A stretch of 64,000 nucleotides of DNA from Planctomycetota bacterium (GCA_016714045.1 JADJNY010000015.1:124001-188000); one strand, 5' to 3'; positions 8,450 through 19,512 are shown, numbered from the stretch's first letter. Made by a program: numbers and translations. The notes: generated from the sequence alone by a model not told the origin.

Positions 8450-9216
8450 AGCGATGCTCCGGCCTCTCCGGCCTTCCACTTGGGGTGATCGAAGAAGGGG
8501 GCGCCCTTCAGCTTGAGGCGCAACGCCTGCAGGTAGATCGCCGCGACGGTGCGCAGCGAGAAGCCGGGGAACGACGCGAGCAGTCCCGCGAGCGACCCGC
8601 TCGTGATCGGGCGCCGCTCGAGCTGCAGGTCCGCCCGGAAGACGCACTCGCCGCGCTCCAGGTCCTGCATGTGGATCACGAGCTCGTCGCCGGGCTCCGC
8701 GAGCTCCCACGCGTACTCGAGGTCCATCGGCAGGAACGGCGACACGTGGAACGCCTTCGGGAAACGCGCGCGCAGCGTCGACCCGACCCGCGCGCGGCCG
8801 TCCATGACGTACGCATGCCGCTCGTTCCACGGCGTGTTCGTGATCTCGGCGACGACGGCGTCGAGCGTGCGTCCGTCCTCCGCGTAGCAGAAGTAGAACG
8901 ACACGGGGTTGAACGCGTAGCCGAAGAGGCGCGGCTGCGTCGCGACGCGCACGGGGCCGTTCGGCCGCCGGCCGAGCTCCGCCGCGACGCGGTCGCGCAC
9001 GCAGTCGGCGAGCGGTCGCGCGCCGTCGCCGAGCAGGTCCGCCCGGCGCAGGCTCGCGAAGTTCGCGCGCTCGACGCTCCACAACCATCGGCCGGCGAAG
9101 ACGCGGTCGAGTTCATCGAGGTCGAGGTACAGGAAGAAGTGGCGGTACGTGAACGCGTGCTCCACCGGACGGATCCGGTGGTGCGACACGCGTCCGACGT
9201 AGAGCGCGCTGTTCAC
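8446..9216 (-). CDS. DUF1365 family protein
   Basis: The 256-residue product opens with ALYVGRVSHHRIRPVEHAFTYRHFFLYLDLDEL and contains YAFNPVSFYFCYAEDG and VSPFLPMDLEYAWEL, the usual landmarks of DUF1365 (COG3496). Its function is unknown, but it nearly always sits between an FAD oxidoreductase and a cyclopropane-synthase gene, as here, and is presumed to act in acyl-chain modification. The GTG start at 9216 overlaps the oxidoreductase stop (TGA at 9213-9215), and its own stop overlaps the next start. It is cytoplasmic or membrane-associated, with no signal peptide. Confidence 0.85.
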   Translation of the reverse strand: MNSALYVGRVSHHRIRPVEHAFTYRHFFLYLDLDELDRVFAGRWLWSVERANFASLRRADLLGDGARPLADCVRDRVAAELGRRPNGPVRVATQPRLFGYAFNPVSFYFCYAEDGRTLDAVVAEITNTPWNERHAYVMDGRARVGSTLRARFPKAFHVSPFLPMDLEYAWELAEPGDELVIHMQDLERGECVFRADLQLERRPITSGSLAGLLASFPGFSLRTVAAIYLQALRLKLKGAPFFDHPKWKAGEAGASL

Positions 9217-10487
9217 GCGACCACCCGCTCCCGCTTGAGGCGCGCTGCCATCGAGCGCGCGACGGCGAGCCCGCTCTGCAGTCCGTCCTCGTGGAAGCCG
9301 AAGCCCCAGTACGCGCCGCAGTACCACGTGCGCTGCACGCCCTGCAGCTCGTCGCGGCGCGCCTGGGCGGCGGGCGACTCGCGCGCGAATTGCGGGTGGC
9401 TGTACTGCATGCGGCGGAGCACCTTGTCCGGGGCGACGGCCTCGGCGCGGTTCAGCGTGACGAACACCTGCGTCTCCGTGTCGAGGCCCTGCAACTGGTT
9501 CATCCAGTACGTCACCGCGACCGGCGCGGATGCGGAGCTCTTGGTCGGATCGGGCAGATGGCAGTTCCAGCTCGCCCAGCACTTCTTGCGCTTCGGCATC
9601 AAGCTCGCGTCCGTGTGGAGCACGGCCTCGTTGGATTGGTAGCGGATCGCGCCCAGCACCTCGCGCTCGGCCCGCGTCGGCGCGGCGAGCAACCGCAAGG
9701 CCGTGTCCGTGTGCGTCGCGATCACGACCTGGTCGAAGACGCGGCGCTCGCCGCTCTCCATGACGAGCTCGACGTCCGCGGCCCGGCGAACGATCGTCCG
9801 CACGGGCGCGTTCAGGCGGATCCGCTCGCGGAAGCCCGCGGTCAACGGCTCGACGTAGGCCTTCGAGCCGCCGACGACGGTCCTCCACTGCGGCCGGCCC
9901 TCGACCTGGAGCATGCCGTGGTTGTGCAGGAAGCGCGCGAGGAAGCGCGCGGGGAACGCCTGCACGTCCGCGAGCGGCGCGGACCAGATCGCGGCGGCCA
10001 TCGGTTCGAGGTAGTGCTCGCGGAAGCGGCGCCCGTAGCGCTTCGCGTCGAGCCACTCGCGCACGGTGAGCTCGGAGCCGTTCTCGAGCAGCTCCGGCGC
10101 CTCGCGGTGGAAGCGCAGGATCTGGAGCAGCATGTGATGGAACGTCGGGCTGAGGACGTTCGAGCGCTGCGCGAAGACGGTGTCGAGGTCGCGGCCGTTG
10201 TACTCGAAGCCCGAGCGCTCGCAGCGGATCGAGAGCCCCATGTCGCTCGCGCGCGATTCGACGCCGAGCTCGCGCAGGAGCGCGCAGAAGCCCGGGTACG
10301 TCTTCTCGTTGAACACGATGAAGCCCGAGTCGACGCGCACGCTGCGCCCATCGATCTCCAGGTCGTGCGTGTGCACGTGTCCGCCGACGTGACTGCCCGC
10401 CTCGAACACCTCGATCGGGTGCTCGCGCGCGAGCTCGCGCGCCGCGACGAGCCCCGAAACGCCGCTGCCGACGATCGCGATGCGCAT
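9213..10487 (-). CDS. FAD/NAD-binding amine-oxidase-like oxidoreductase
   Basis: The 424-residue enzyme starts MRIAIVGSGVSGLVAARELA, a Rossmann dinucleotide site (GxGxxG), followed by EVFEAGSHVGGHVHTH, the FAD ribose-binding Glu and second glycine motif of the amine-oxidase/phytoene-desaturase superfamily. YCGAYWGFGFHEDGLQSGLAVA near the C-terminus is the second FAD contact. It resembles COG2907. Its operon place suggests dehydrogenation or oxidation of acyl chains before or after methylation, but the substrate is not shown. The gene ends 2 bases after the start-side overlap region of DUF1365 and begins 2 bases after the upstream methyltransferase stop. Confidence 0.85.
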   Translation of the reverse strand: MRIAIVGSGVSGLVAARELAREHPIEVFEAGSHVGGHVHTHDLEIDGRSVRVDSGFIVFNEKTYPGFCALLRELGVESRASDMGLSIRCERSGFEYNGRDLDTVFAQRSNVLSPTFHHMLLQILRFHREAPELLENGSELTVREWLDAKRYGRRFREHYLEPMAAAIWSAPLADVQAFPARFLARFLHNHGMLQVEGRPQWRTVVGGSKAYVEPLTAGFRERIRLNAPVRTIVRRAADVELVMESGERRVFDQVVIATHTDTALRLLAAPTRAEREVLGAIRYQSNEAVLHTDASLMPKRKKCWASWNCHLPDPTKSSASAPVAVTYWMNQLQGLDTETQVFVTLNRAEAVAPDKVLRRMQYSHPQFARESPAAQARRDELQGVQRTWYCGAYWGFGFHEDGLQSGLAVARSMAARLKRERVVA

Positions 10488-10489
10488 GC

Positions 10490-11533
10490 TCAGCTCCGTC
10501 CCGCGGCGCGTTCGAAGAGGTAGTGCGAGACCATCCACTCGCGGCCTTCGCGCCAGTTCCAGAGCTCGGCGCAGGCCATGAAGAACACGCGCCAGTTCTC
10601 GAGCCACGCGCGCTCGCGCCCCGCACCGTACGTGGCGCGCAGGATCGGCAGCGCTTGCGTCGCGTTGCGGTCGAGGTTCTCGAGCCACGCTTCCGCCGTC
10701 TTGCCGTAGTGCGTGCCGTTCACGCGCCAGTGTTCGACGACGCGGAGGTCGCGCGGGAAGTACAGGACGAGGTCGTCGGACGGCATCACGCCGCCTGTGA
10801 AGAAGTGACGGCCCATCCAGTCGTCCTCGCCCTCCGTCTGGAACTCGTAGGCGAACTCGCGGTGCGTGAAGACGTGCACGAACGCGAGCGCCTCCGGCTT
10901 CATCCAGCCCGCGACCCGACGGAAGAGCTCCTGCCAGTTCGAGAGGTGCTCGAACATCTCGACGGACACGACGCGGTCGAAGCGGCGCTCGGTGTCGAAC
11001 GCGTTGACGTCGCAGGTGCGCACCTCGAGGTTCGCGAGCCCGCGCTTCGCGCACTCCTTCTCGATGTGCGCACGCTGCGTCGCCGAGTTGGACACGGCGA
11101 GGATGCGCGCGCGGGGGTAGCGCTCGGCCAGCCAGAGCGAGAGCGAGCCCCAGCCGCAGCCGAGCTCAAGGATCTCCTGGCCGTCGGCGAGCCGCGCACG
11201 CTCGCACGTGAGCGCGAGCATCGCCTCCTCGGCCTGCGCGAGCGTCGTCACGCCCTCGCTCCAGAGCGCGCTCGAGTACTTGAGCCGCGGCCCGAGCGCG
11301 AGCTGGTAGAAGGACGTCGGCACCTCGTAGTGCTGGCGGTTTGCGTCCTGCACGTGGTGCGCGATCGGGCCTTGGCTCTTCTTCGCGACGAGGCGCGCGA
11401 CGGCGGCGCGTTGAGCTTCGACGTCGCCCCCGCGCGCTTCCTCTTCGATGCGCTTCGCGAGCAGGCGGCGGATGCCCATGCGCAGGGCGAGGTCGGGCAC
11501 GCGCCCGGATTCGATCACGGTCTGGAACTGCAT
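10490..11533 (-). CDS. Second CFA-synthase-like SAM methyltransferase
   Basis: The 347-residue protein lacks the N-terminal lipid-binding domain of its operon partner. It carries [25 protein letters not shown], the SAM motif [49 protein letters not shown] and [13 protein letters not shown]. This pattern is shared by CFA-like methyltransferases of COG2230, including those in light- or oxidant-induced lipid clusters. The ATG at 11533 shares its A with the stop of the DUF1295 gene (TGATG), so the two are coupled. Two methyltransferases in one operon may act in sequence or on different acyl positions. Confidence 0.8.
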   Translation of the reverse strand: MQFQTVIESGRVPDLALRMGIRRLLAKRIEEEARGGDVEAQRAAVARLVAKKSQGPIAHHVQDANRQHYEVPTSFYQLALGPRLKYSSALWSEGVTTLAQAEEAMLALTCERARLADGQEILELGCGWGSLSLWLAERYPRARILAVSNSATQRAHIEKECAKRGLANLEVRTCDVNAFDTERRFDRVVSVEMFEHLSNWQELFRRVAGWMKPEALAFVHVFTHREFAYEFQTEGEDDWMGRHFFTGGVMPSDDLVLYFPRDLRVVEHWRVNGTHYGKTAEAWLENLDRNATQALPILRATYGAGRERAWLENWRVFFMACAELWNWREGREWMVSHYLFERAAGRS

Positions 11534-12327
11534 CACGTCGTCCTCGTCTTCGGGAACCAGGGCACGAACGCGCTCGTCGTGCGCTGATAGTCGCGGTAGT
11601 CGTCGCCGCGCGATCGCAGCGCCTGCGCTTCCGTCGGCGGGATGCCCGTGACGCGCAGGATCAGGAACAGCATCACGGCCGGGCTCGCGAGCCCGACCCA
11701 ACCCAGCGGCGCCGAGAGCGCGAGGAGCGCGTAGGCGCACCACAGCGTCCACTGGAAGAAGTAGTTGGGGTGGCGGGAGAACCGCCATAGCCCTACGCGG
11801 CACGTGCGGCCGCGGTTTTGAGCTTGGGCCCGAAAGCGCGCGAGCTGGCGGTCGGCGAGCCACTCGCCACCGAGCGCGACGACGCCGAGCGCGCCCGCGA
11901 CGGCGTCGAGCGCGCCGATCGGCGCCGGGTTCGCGCACGCGATCAAGAACGGAACGGCGAGCACGGCATCGAGCAACGCCTGCGCCTGGAAGAACAAGAA
12001 GAAGTTGCGCGTAGCGCGGCTCCCCCAGCTCTCGCGCAGGGCGCGGTAGCGCCCGTCCTCGACCGGCTTCTTCGCGCGATCGAGGAGGAGGTGGAGCGCG
12101 AGCCGCGCCGTCGCGCCGCCCGCGAGCAGCCCGACGAGCGCGCGCCGCGCGGGCTCGCCCTCCGCCGCGACGGCGAAGAACACCGCGAGGAACGCGAGGC
12201 CCGCCGCCCACAGCACGTCGACCGAGGTCGCGTCGCGGGTGCGCAGCTGGCGCGCCCACAGCGCGGCGAAGGCGATGGCGAGGACGGCCCAGCCCGTCGC
12301 GAGCAGGCTCCACGGCACGCTGCTCAT
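11533..12327 (-). CDS. DUF1295 (steroid 5-alpha-reductase-like) membrane protein
   Basis: The 264-residue protein has about six hydrophobic segments and the DUF1295 C-terminal signature [26 protein letters not shown] ... [38 protein letters not shown] (quoted in parts). The RHPNYF motif binds nicotinamide cofactor in the related 5-alpha-reductase and sterol-reductase family. The probable role is reduction of a double bond in a lipid intermediate. It follows the regulator gene by 110 bases and is coupled to the methyltransferase gene. The start is the only ATG near the membrane N-terminus. Confidence 0.82.
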   Translation of the reverse strand: MSSVPWSLLATGWAVLAIAFAALWARQLRTRDATSVDVLWAAGLAFLAVFFAVAAEGEPARRALVGLLAGGATARLALHLLLDRAKKPVEDGRYRALRESWGSRATRNFFLFFQAQALLDAVLAVPFLIACANPAPIGALDAVAGALGVVALGGEWLADRQLARFRAQAQNRGRTCRVGLWRFSRHPNYFFQWTLWCAYALLALSAPLGWVGLASPAVMLFLILRVTGIPPTEAQALRSRGDDYRDYQRTTSAFVPWFPKTRTT

Positions 12328-12437
12328 CGCGCGCGCTCTTGCCCGCGCCGAGACCGCGACCCGCGGGCCGCGATCTCCTTCGCGCGCGGCTCAGGCCGTG
12401 CGGCTCGTCCTCCGTTGCGCTGGAACACGGCGTCCTC

Positions 12438-13253
12438 TCAGTCCTGGCTCGACAGGAGGAACTCGTGCAGCGACGTGAAGTCCTTCATGCGGTGCACGCG
12501 CCCCGCGTACTGCGGGAACTCCGGCCACGAGCCCGAGCCGCCGAGGACCAGGTACGCCCCCGCCGAGTGGCACGCGGCGGCGAGGCGCTCCACGATCCCT
12601 TTCAGGACCTGCCCCTCGTTCGAGCGCGCCGACGCGGAAAGGCCGACGAGGCCGAGGCCGCCGTCCTGGAGGCGCGCGATGATCTCGTCCGTCGGCAGGC
12701 TGCGGCCACCCCACACGACGCCCCAACCCGCTTCGCGCAGGCAGAGCTCGGCGAGGTTCAGACCGAGCGTGTGCTCGTCGCCGTTCGCGACCGCGAGGAA
12801 GGCCTGTGGCGCCTGCTTCGAGATCGGGATCGACTCGGCGCAGGCCGCGAGGGCGCGCGCGAGGCGCTCGGACGCGCGGTGCTCGTCGAGGACAGAGACT
12901 TCGCCGCGCTGCCAGCGCTCGCCGAGCTCCCGCAGCACGCCGCCGATGTGGTCGGCGACGGCGTACCAGGAGCCCTGGCGCACTCGCTCGGAGAGCAGCT
13001 CGGCGTGCAGCTCCATGCTGCTCTCCGCGTCGAGGAGGAGCTGGACCCAGTCCGCCCCGTCGTGGAGCGGCTCGTTTCGGCGCAGCTCGCGGTGGAGGCG
13101 GGCGAAGTCGTCGACTTGCTCGCGGGTGAAACGCCGGTGCCGGCCCGGCGTCGTGACGCACTTGAGGAGCCCGGCCTGCGTCCAGCGCTTGATGCTGCTC
13201 GGGGCGACCCCGAGGAGGCGGGCGACTTCGGAGCTCGTGAGGTAGGTTTCCAT
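12438..13253 (-). CDS. MerR-type regulator with B12-binding domain, CarH-like photoreceptor
   Basis: This 271-residue protein has a MerR winged helix at residues 4-50 ([24 protein letters not shown]), a helical region and a B12-binding Rossmann-like domain. It keeps the key CarH features: W114-x9-E124-H125 (the adenosylcobalamin-capping motif) and D159-x-H161-x-x-G164 (the lower-ligand His), plus SLP and LGGSG phosphate-loop motifs. CarH proteins bind DNA as dark tetramers with adenosylcobalamin and let go when light breaks the Co-C bond. The gene leads the lipid operon on the same strand, so it would repress itself and the lipid genes. The ATG at 13253 gives the normal family N-terminus. Confidence 0.85.
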   Translation of the reverse strand: METYLTSSEVARLLGVAPSSIKRWTQAGLLKCVTTPGRHRRFTREQVDDFARLHRELRRNEPLHDGADWVQLLLDAESSMELHAELLSERVRQGSWYAVADHIGGVLRELGERWQRGEVSVLDEHRASERLARALAACAESIPISKQAPQAFLAVANGDEHTLGLNLAELCLREAGWGVVWGGRSLPTDEIIARLQDGGLGLVGLSASARSNEGQVLKGIVERLAAACHSAGAYLVLGGSGSWPEFPQYAGRVHRMKDFTSLHEFLLSSQD

Positions 13254-13293
13254 GTCGTTTTGGTCCTTCTTGGTAGGACAATACGTCCGTCGC

Positions 13294-13361
13294 GGTCGTT
13301 TGGATGGCGACTTGGGGCCACAATTCGACCGCAGTGGTCGATTCTGGAATGTAAAACGACC
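13294..13361. promoter_or_regulatory. Cluster of GGTCG(T/A) repeats upstream of the CarH-like gene; candidate operator
   Basis: Four copies of a GGTCG(T/A)(T/A)T-type motif occur within 68 bases: GGTCGTTT at 13294 and GGTCGATT at 13336 on the plus strand, and GGTCGAATT (from 13330) and GGTCGTTTTACA (from 13361) on the minus strand. TCGACC-GCAGT-GGTCGA (13325-13341) is a perfect inverted repeat. The site lies 41-108 bases upstream of the regulator start, where an autorepressor would bind. A minus-strand TTTACA could be a -35 box. This is inference from position and repetition only. Confidence 0.5.
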
Positions 13362-13663
13362 GACTTCCGTCCAGCGGCCGTTTCGCGGCCGAAGCAACTT
13401 CCTGGCGCCCCGAGGCCTGCCCGAGGCCTGCCCGGCGCCGTCCCAAAGCCCTCCCGGAGACCTCTCGGCGCCCTCATGACGTGGGCGATGCCCGCAACCC
13501 GTCGACTCGGCACGGGGGGTCGTGAGCGGGGCAGCCCGACGCGACGGCCCGGAGCGCCGGCTGGATCAGCCCCTCGCACACTCCGCGTCCCGGCGCCCCC
13601 TCCCGCGCGCAACGCTGAAGCCACTCCGCCCCGACCGTGCTCCGCCAGGCGCGCCGTGCCGCG
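13362..13663. other. Intergenic stretch between the DUF748 gene end and the operator region
   Basis: I see no supported gene, RNA or strong hairpin in these 302 bases. Open frames here are short, Arg/Pro/Ala-rich shadows. Confidence 0.6.
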
Positions 13664-16600
13664 CTACTTCGCCGCGCGCCGTTTGGGGATGGCGACCGCA
13701 CCACCCCGGCCCGGTTGGACGTCGAACTTCGGCCGGCGGACTTCGACGCGCGCCGCGGGGACGCCCGTGGTGACGAGCTCCTGCCGCAGCGCCTCGAGCC
13801 GCGCCGCAGCGATCTCGAGCGCCGCCGCACGCGTGCGGGCGTCGCGCCGCTTCTCCGCCCCGACGCGCAGCAGCTCGCCGAGCGCATCGAGCGCGTCCTC
13901 GACCCGCGCGAGCTCGCGCTCCAGCGCGCGCAGCCCGTCGCCCGCCGCGCGCGCGTCCGCTCCGCGGTCGACGGACCAGTGGACGCGCGCGGCCGCGCCG
14001 AGCTCGTGCTCGCGCCGAAGAAGCTCGGCCTTCTCCTGGCGCAGGCGCGCGACGTAGGCCTCGACCTCGGCGCGCGGCGGATTCGCAAGCGCTTCGGCGC
14101 GCGCGCGGTCCTCCTCGCCAAGCACGGCCTCGAGCACGACGACGAGCTCCGCCTCGGGCATGACGTCGCGCGCGAGTGCGTCGAGGCGCTCCTTCACCGC
14201 GGCTGGCACGGTCGCGTCGCCGGGCTCGAACTCGACGCGCACCGCGTCGCTGGACGGCGCTTCCGGCGCGAGGTCGAGGCCGAGGATCCCCCCCACGCCG
14301 CCGAGCACGCGCAGGGGCGAGCTCGCGACCGCGCGACCGATCACGGTGCCCGCGGCGCCCACGGCGGCGCTCGCGAGCTCGCCCGACTCGAGCCCCGCTT
14401 CGGTCGCGCGGAAGGAAACCGGGAGCTTGTGCGCACCCTCGGCGTCCTCGAGCAGGAAGAGCACCGTGTCGAGCGGCGCGGGCAGCGCGAGGTAGCGCGT
14501 GATCGGTCCGTCGGGCGCCTCGGAGAGCCGCAGCTCGCGGAACGTCGTCGCCGACTCGACCGCGACGCCGCGCTCGCCCTGGAAGCGCACGCGCAGCGCC
14601 TGATCGAGCACGCCGTCGCCGAGCTCGACGCCCGCGCCGCGCGCAAGACCCGCGAAGGGCCCGAGCTCGAGCGCGCCGACGTCGAGCGTGACCCAGCCGG
14701 ACGGCTTCGGCGCGAGCGCGAGCCGGCCCCTGAGCGCGATCTCGTCGAAGAGCGGGCGCGGCTCGTACTCGGCGCGGTCCTCGCCGCCCGTGACCAGCTT
14801 GCCCGTCGCGCCGAGCACGCCGGCGAGCACCGAGGCGCTCTTCGTCCGCTTCTTCAAGTGCACGTCGCCCGCGGTGACGAAGGCGTGGAACGCGATTCCG
14901 AGCGGCTCCTCGAACGCGCGCGTCGTGAAACGCTTCACCTCGGCTTCGAGGCCGGTGAGCGGGAGCACGGTCGGCGGAGACGTCGTCGTGTCCGTGAGCA
15001 CGACGTCGAGGCCGTTCACCGTGAGCGTGTCGATCGAGAACACGGGCTTGCGGGCGCGGGCGGCGCGAGCATCGGCGCTCGGCGCGCTCGAGGCCGTCGT
15101 CGCACTCGTCGTGCTCGTCGCACTCGTCGTGCTCGTCGCACTCGTCGCACTCGCCGCGCGCTCGGCCGGCGGCGCGTCCGTCGCCGCCGGCTCGGGCGCG
15201 CTCGAGGCCGTCGACGCGGCCTCCCGGCGCGGCAGGAACACGAACCCGAACGCGTGCAGCCCGTCCGGCCCGAGCTCGATGCGCGCGGTCGGCTTGACGA
15301 TCTCGATGCTCCGCACGCGGACGTCGCCCGTGCGCGGGTCGACGCGGTCGATCGTCGCGTTCACGCTCTCGAGCCCCGCGAGCACGCGCCCCTCCGGCTC
15401 GTCGCGCAGCGCCAGCTCGTCGAGCGTCACGCGCGCGCCGAACCCGCGCCCGAGCTCGAACACCGCGGGCCCCGCACCCGGACGCGCCGGCGGCGGGACG
15501 AGCTCGACGCGCGCGTGCGCCGTCGCGACGCCGTCTTTCAGCCCGCTGCCGTCGAGCTCCGCGGCGAGCGCGGGCAGGAGCTTCGTCACGCCGTCGCCGT
15601 GCAGTCCGCGCAAGAGCGCGCGCACGTCGAGCATCGGCACGTCCGCGAACGGCGCGAGAGCCGCCTCGACCAAGATCGAGTCCACGAGCGGCGGCACGGC
15701 GCCCTCGAGCCGGAGCTTCATCGGCGCGAGCGTCTTGGGTTCGCGATCGAACAGCGTGATCGCGCCGTCGTTCGCGAGCGCGATCCGCGCCGCGAGCGAC
15801 TCGCCGCCGGGCTCGAGCCCCCGCACGGTCGCCGCGAGACCGATGCCGAGCTCGCCGAGCGTGATGCGCGGAGGCGGGATCGAGACGCGCGCCGCGGGAC
15901 GCGCGATTGCGTCGGCTTCGGGCCCGCTCGCTGCGGCGCCGGGTGCGCTCGCTGCGGCCGGTCGGCTCGCGGGCACCGCGCTCGAATCGGAGACGGGCGT
16001 CGCGCTCGCGACGACCTCCGACGTGCGTCCGGGAGAAGTCCCGGTCGACGTCTCGACGGCGTCCGCTCCCCGCTGCGGCGCGACGACGAACCCGAGCGCG
16101 TGCCACGCGCCGGACGCGTCGCGCTCGAGCCCGAGCGCGCCGCTCGCGATCGCGCGTTCGACGTCGAGCGACGCGAGCTCGCCCTCCGATGTGAACGCGA
16201 AGTCCGCATCGAGCGCCGCGCGTTCGAGCGCGAAGAGCGGTTCTCCGCTCGCGTCGCCGCGGTCGAGCCGCGCGCCCTCGAGCGCGAGGCCGAATGACCA
16301 CGCCGCGGGACCCGCGCGCATCCAACTCGCGCCGAACTTCGCCTGCGCCGTCCCGCCCGCGAGCTCGCACGCGACGCCGGGCGGCAAGTAGCCCGCGAGT
16401 CGCGCGCCGTCGAGGCCGCTCGCCGCGACGTCGGCCGTGAGCGTGAACCGCTCGGGATCGAGCGTCGCCGTGCCGTCGAGGGCGAGGCGCCGTGCGAGTC
16501 CCGGCGCGTCGACGACGACGCTCCACCCCGTCGGACGCGCGCCGACGCCGACGTCGAGCGCGGGCGCGCGGACGTCGAGTGTGACGGCCTGCTCGAACGG

Positions 16601-19512
16601 CGTCGCGAGCGCCTCGTCGCGCCACGCGGCCTCGGCGCGGAGCGCGAGATTGCCGAGCCCGAGCTTCGGCCACGCGAGCGCGCGGGCGAGCGCGAGGCCC
16701 GGCGGCGTGCGTGAGAGGATCGGGCTCGGCGCCTGTTCCGTGGCGGCGAATCCCGACGTGCTCGTCGCGTTCGTCGCGTTCGTCGCGTTCGTCGTGGTCG
16801 TCGTGGTCGTCGTGGTCGTCGTGGTCGTAGCGCGAGCCGCGTCGGTCGCGCTCGCGACGCTCGGCGCGACCTCGACGCCGAACGCGCGCAGCGTGCCGTC
16901 CTTCGCGCGCGCTGCGCGCAGGTCCTTGACCGCGAGCTCCGCGCGCTCGCCGCGCCAGCCGTCCGCGCCGAGCGCGCCCGCGATCGCGACGTTCTCCAGC
17001 GTCGCGAGGCGCGCTTCGCCGTCCGCGATCCACGCGCTCGGCACGCGCGCGTCGAGCGCGAGCCCGCCGTCACCCGCGCGCGCCGCGAGGTCGAACGTCG
17101 CCGCCGCGCGACCTTCCGCGAGCACGGGCGTCACGCCGCTCCCCGCGCAGTACGGAGCGAGCACGCGCGCGTCGAAGAGACCCGCGGTGAGCTCGAGGTG
17201 CGCCGAAACGTCGAGCGGTCCGGGCTTCGTGCGCACGGTGCCCGCGAGGACGGCCTGCGAGAGGAGCGGCTGCGCCTGGAGCTCCGCGCGCAGCTTCGCG
17301 ATGGTCTCCGGCGCGCCATCCGCGGCTCCACCGAGCACGAGCGGCTCGAGCGAGAGGCGCGCGACGACCTCGGGGAGCTCGACGCGCGGCGTGACGCTCT
17401 CGTCGACGAACGCGAGGCGCAGCTCGTCGAGCGCCACGGGCCCGAGCTCGATGCGCGGCAGCGCGGCGAGCGACGTGAACGGAGACGAGCTCGGGCTCGT
17501 CGAGCTCGCCGTCGCCGCCGTGTTCGCCGATGCACTTGCCGCCGCAGAGCTCGTTGCGGTCGTCGTCGATCGCTCCAGAGCGCCGGAGCTCGCTGCGTCG
17601 GTCGTCGATCGTTCCTGCGCGCCCGCGAGCGCCTCGGTCGCCATCGACGCGCCCTTCGTCCGCAGGCCGAAGGCGTGCAGACGACCCTCGGCGTCGCGCC
17701 GAAGCGCGGCGCGCAGGGAGCCGAGCTCGAGCCTCTCCACGCGGATCCGGCGTCCATCGTCGCTCGACGCGAAGCCGGAGAGCGTCGTCGTCTCGGCGCG
17801 GACGAGCTCGCGCCCGCCGTCCTCGAGTACGAAGCTCTCGAGGCCCGCCGTCACGCTCGACGCGCCGGCGGCGCCCTCGCCGAGGACGAGCACGGCCTCG
17901 GCCGACAACCGACCGTCGATGAACTCCGACTCGAGCCCCGCGCTCGCGAGGTACGGCGCAAGGCGCGCGAGCGTGATCTTCGCGCCTTGGAGCGTGCTCC
18001 GCACCTGGACGTCTCCGCCCGACGACGCGGTCCTCGTCGTTCCCGCGAGCTGATCGAGCACGCCCGGCGCACGCGCGCTCCAGTCGATCCAGAACTCGAG
18101 GAGCTGGGGCTTCGTTGCCTGCCCGCGCACGTCGCAGGAATCGAGCACGAGGGCGAGCTCCACCGGCGGCGAGACGGCCGCGTCGCGCCAACGCACGGCG
18201 AGCGCGCCGAGCGTCGTCTTGTCGAGCGACCAACTGCGCGTGTGCTCCCTCACGTAGTGCGCGTCGAACGGACTCGTCGGGGAGACGCCGCGGTCGGGGT
18301 TCGGCTTTCCATCCGAGAAGGAGGGCTCCGCGGCCGGCGCCGGTGCGCTCGCCTGCGCGTCGGAGGCTCGTTTCGCGGCGCCCGTCGACGACGTGCGCAC
18401 GCCGAGGACGGCGAGCGCGCCGTCCGCGTGACGATCAACGAGGAGCTCGCCGTGCGCGACGTCCGCGCGAAGACCGACCTGCACCGCGTTCGACAGCGCG
18501 TCCGCGTCGAGCACGACACGCTCGAGCTTCGCGCGCGGCTCACCGTCGACGTCGAATGCGAACTCGCGCAGCGCGAAGTGCGTCTTCACGGCGCCGACGA
18601 GGAGTTCGGGCACGGCCACGTGCGAAGGCTCGTAGGTCCCCGCGGTGCCCGACCCCCGCGTCGACGGCACCTCCGCCGGCTCGCACGCGAGCTCGAACGC
18701 GAGCCGTGCGTCCGCGCGCGCGCCGTCGGGCTCGAGGCCGAGCGGCGCGAGCTCCGCGCGCAGCGCTTCGAGGCGCAGGTCGCTCACGCGCACGGAGCCC
18801 GACGCGTTCGCGAAGCCGCCGCCCGACGCGCCCTGCGCTTCGACGCGCAGCCCGCCGAGCAGATCGGGCGCGCGTAGCTCGACGTCGAGGCGCGCGGGCG
18901 TCGATCGCGAGCCCAGGTCGGAGAGACGCACGTCGCACTGCACGACGGCCTCGAACGGCGGCGTCACCGCGTCGTCGCGCACGCGCAGGACCGCGCGCTG
19001 CACGCGCAGGCGGTCGATCGACACGGGGACGCGAGCTCCATCGGCTCGAGCGCGCGCTGGAACGCCGCTTCGATCGCATCCTTGCGCTCTTCCGCGCTCG
19101 GCGCGGTCGCGGGGACGTCGAGCCCGAGGCGCGCGACCCAGTCGACGCGGCCTTGCGCGTTGCGCGCCGCGCGGACCTCGAGCCCGTCGACGTCGAGCCG
19201 CTGCACGCGCACGTCGCCCGCCACGAGCGCGAGGAGCGCGACATCGGCGTTCAGGTAGTCGAGTGTCACGACCGGCGCGCCCGTCTTCGCGTCCTCCGCA
19301 TCGCGCTCGTAGAGCGCGAGCCCCTGCACGACGAGCCGTCCGCGCAGGAGCGAGAGAGTCGCGTGCTCGTACTCGCTCGTGAGCCCGATCGAGCGCGCGC
19401 CGCGCTCGACGATCCACGGGAACGCGAGCGCCAGCAGCCCGCGCGCGCCGACGACGGCGACGAGCGCGACGAGCGCGCGCCTCCTCCACCGCTTCGGCTT
19501 CGGCGCACTCAC
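13664..19512 (-). CDS. Giant DUF748/AsmA-like envelope protein (one frameshift)
   Basis: With a 1-base correction this encodes about 1949 residues. It starts at a GTG (19512) with a basic N-terminus and one membrane anchor (RRRALVALVAVVGARGLLALAFPWIVE). Repeated AsmA/DUF748 propeller-like beta units follow (VTLDYLNADVALLALVAGDVRVQRLDVDGLEV, then VSIDRLRVQRAVLRVRDD and many alike). The C-terminus has an OmpA-like DUF748 segment (VRVEFEPGDATVPAAVKERLDALARDV) and a coiled-coil-like Glu/Arg-rich tail. Such proteins may bridge membranes in lipid transport. Between 19021 and 19032 the frame changes; one more C opposite the GGGG at 19025-19028 would restore ELASPVSIDRL. Thr-rich spacers lie in the middle. 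It is the only gene after the lipoprotein at 19607. Confidence 0.75.
15095..15160. repeat. Short tandem repeat (GTCGCACTC/GTCGTGCTC) in the DUF748 gene
   Basis: Alternating 9-base units give an Ala/Ser/Thr spacer (SATSTTSATSTTSATT) between two beta-domains. The period is a multiple of three, so length changes keep the frame. Confidence 0.8.
16763..16833. repeat. GTCGTGGTC / GTCGCGTTC tandem repeat in the DUF748 gene
   Basis: Three GTCGCGTTC-type units are followed by a longer run of GTCGTGGTC-type units. On the coding strand they encode about 14 consecutive Thr and then (Asn-Ala-Thr)3, a low-complexity linker. The repeat is in frame and is a likely spot for copy-number variation. Confidence 0.85.
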
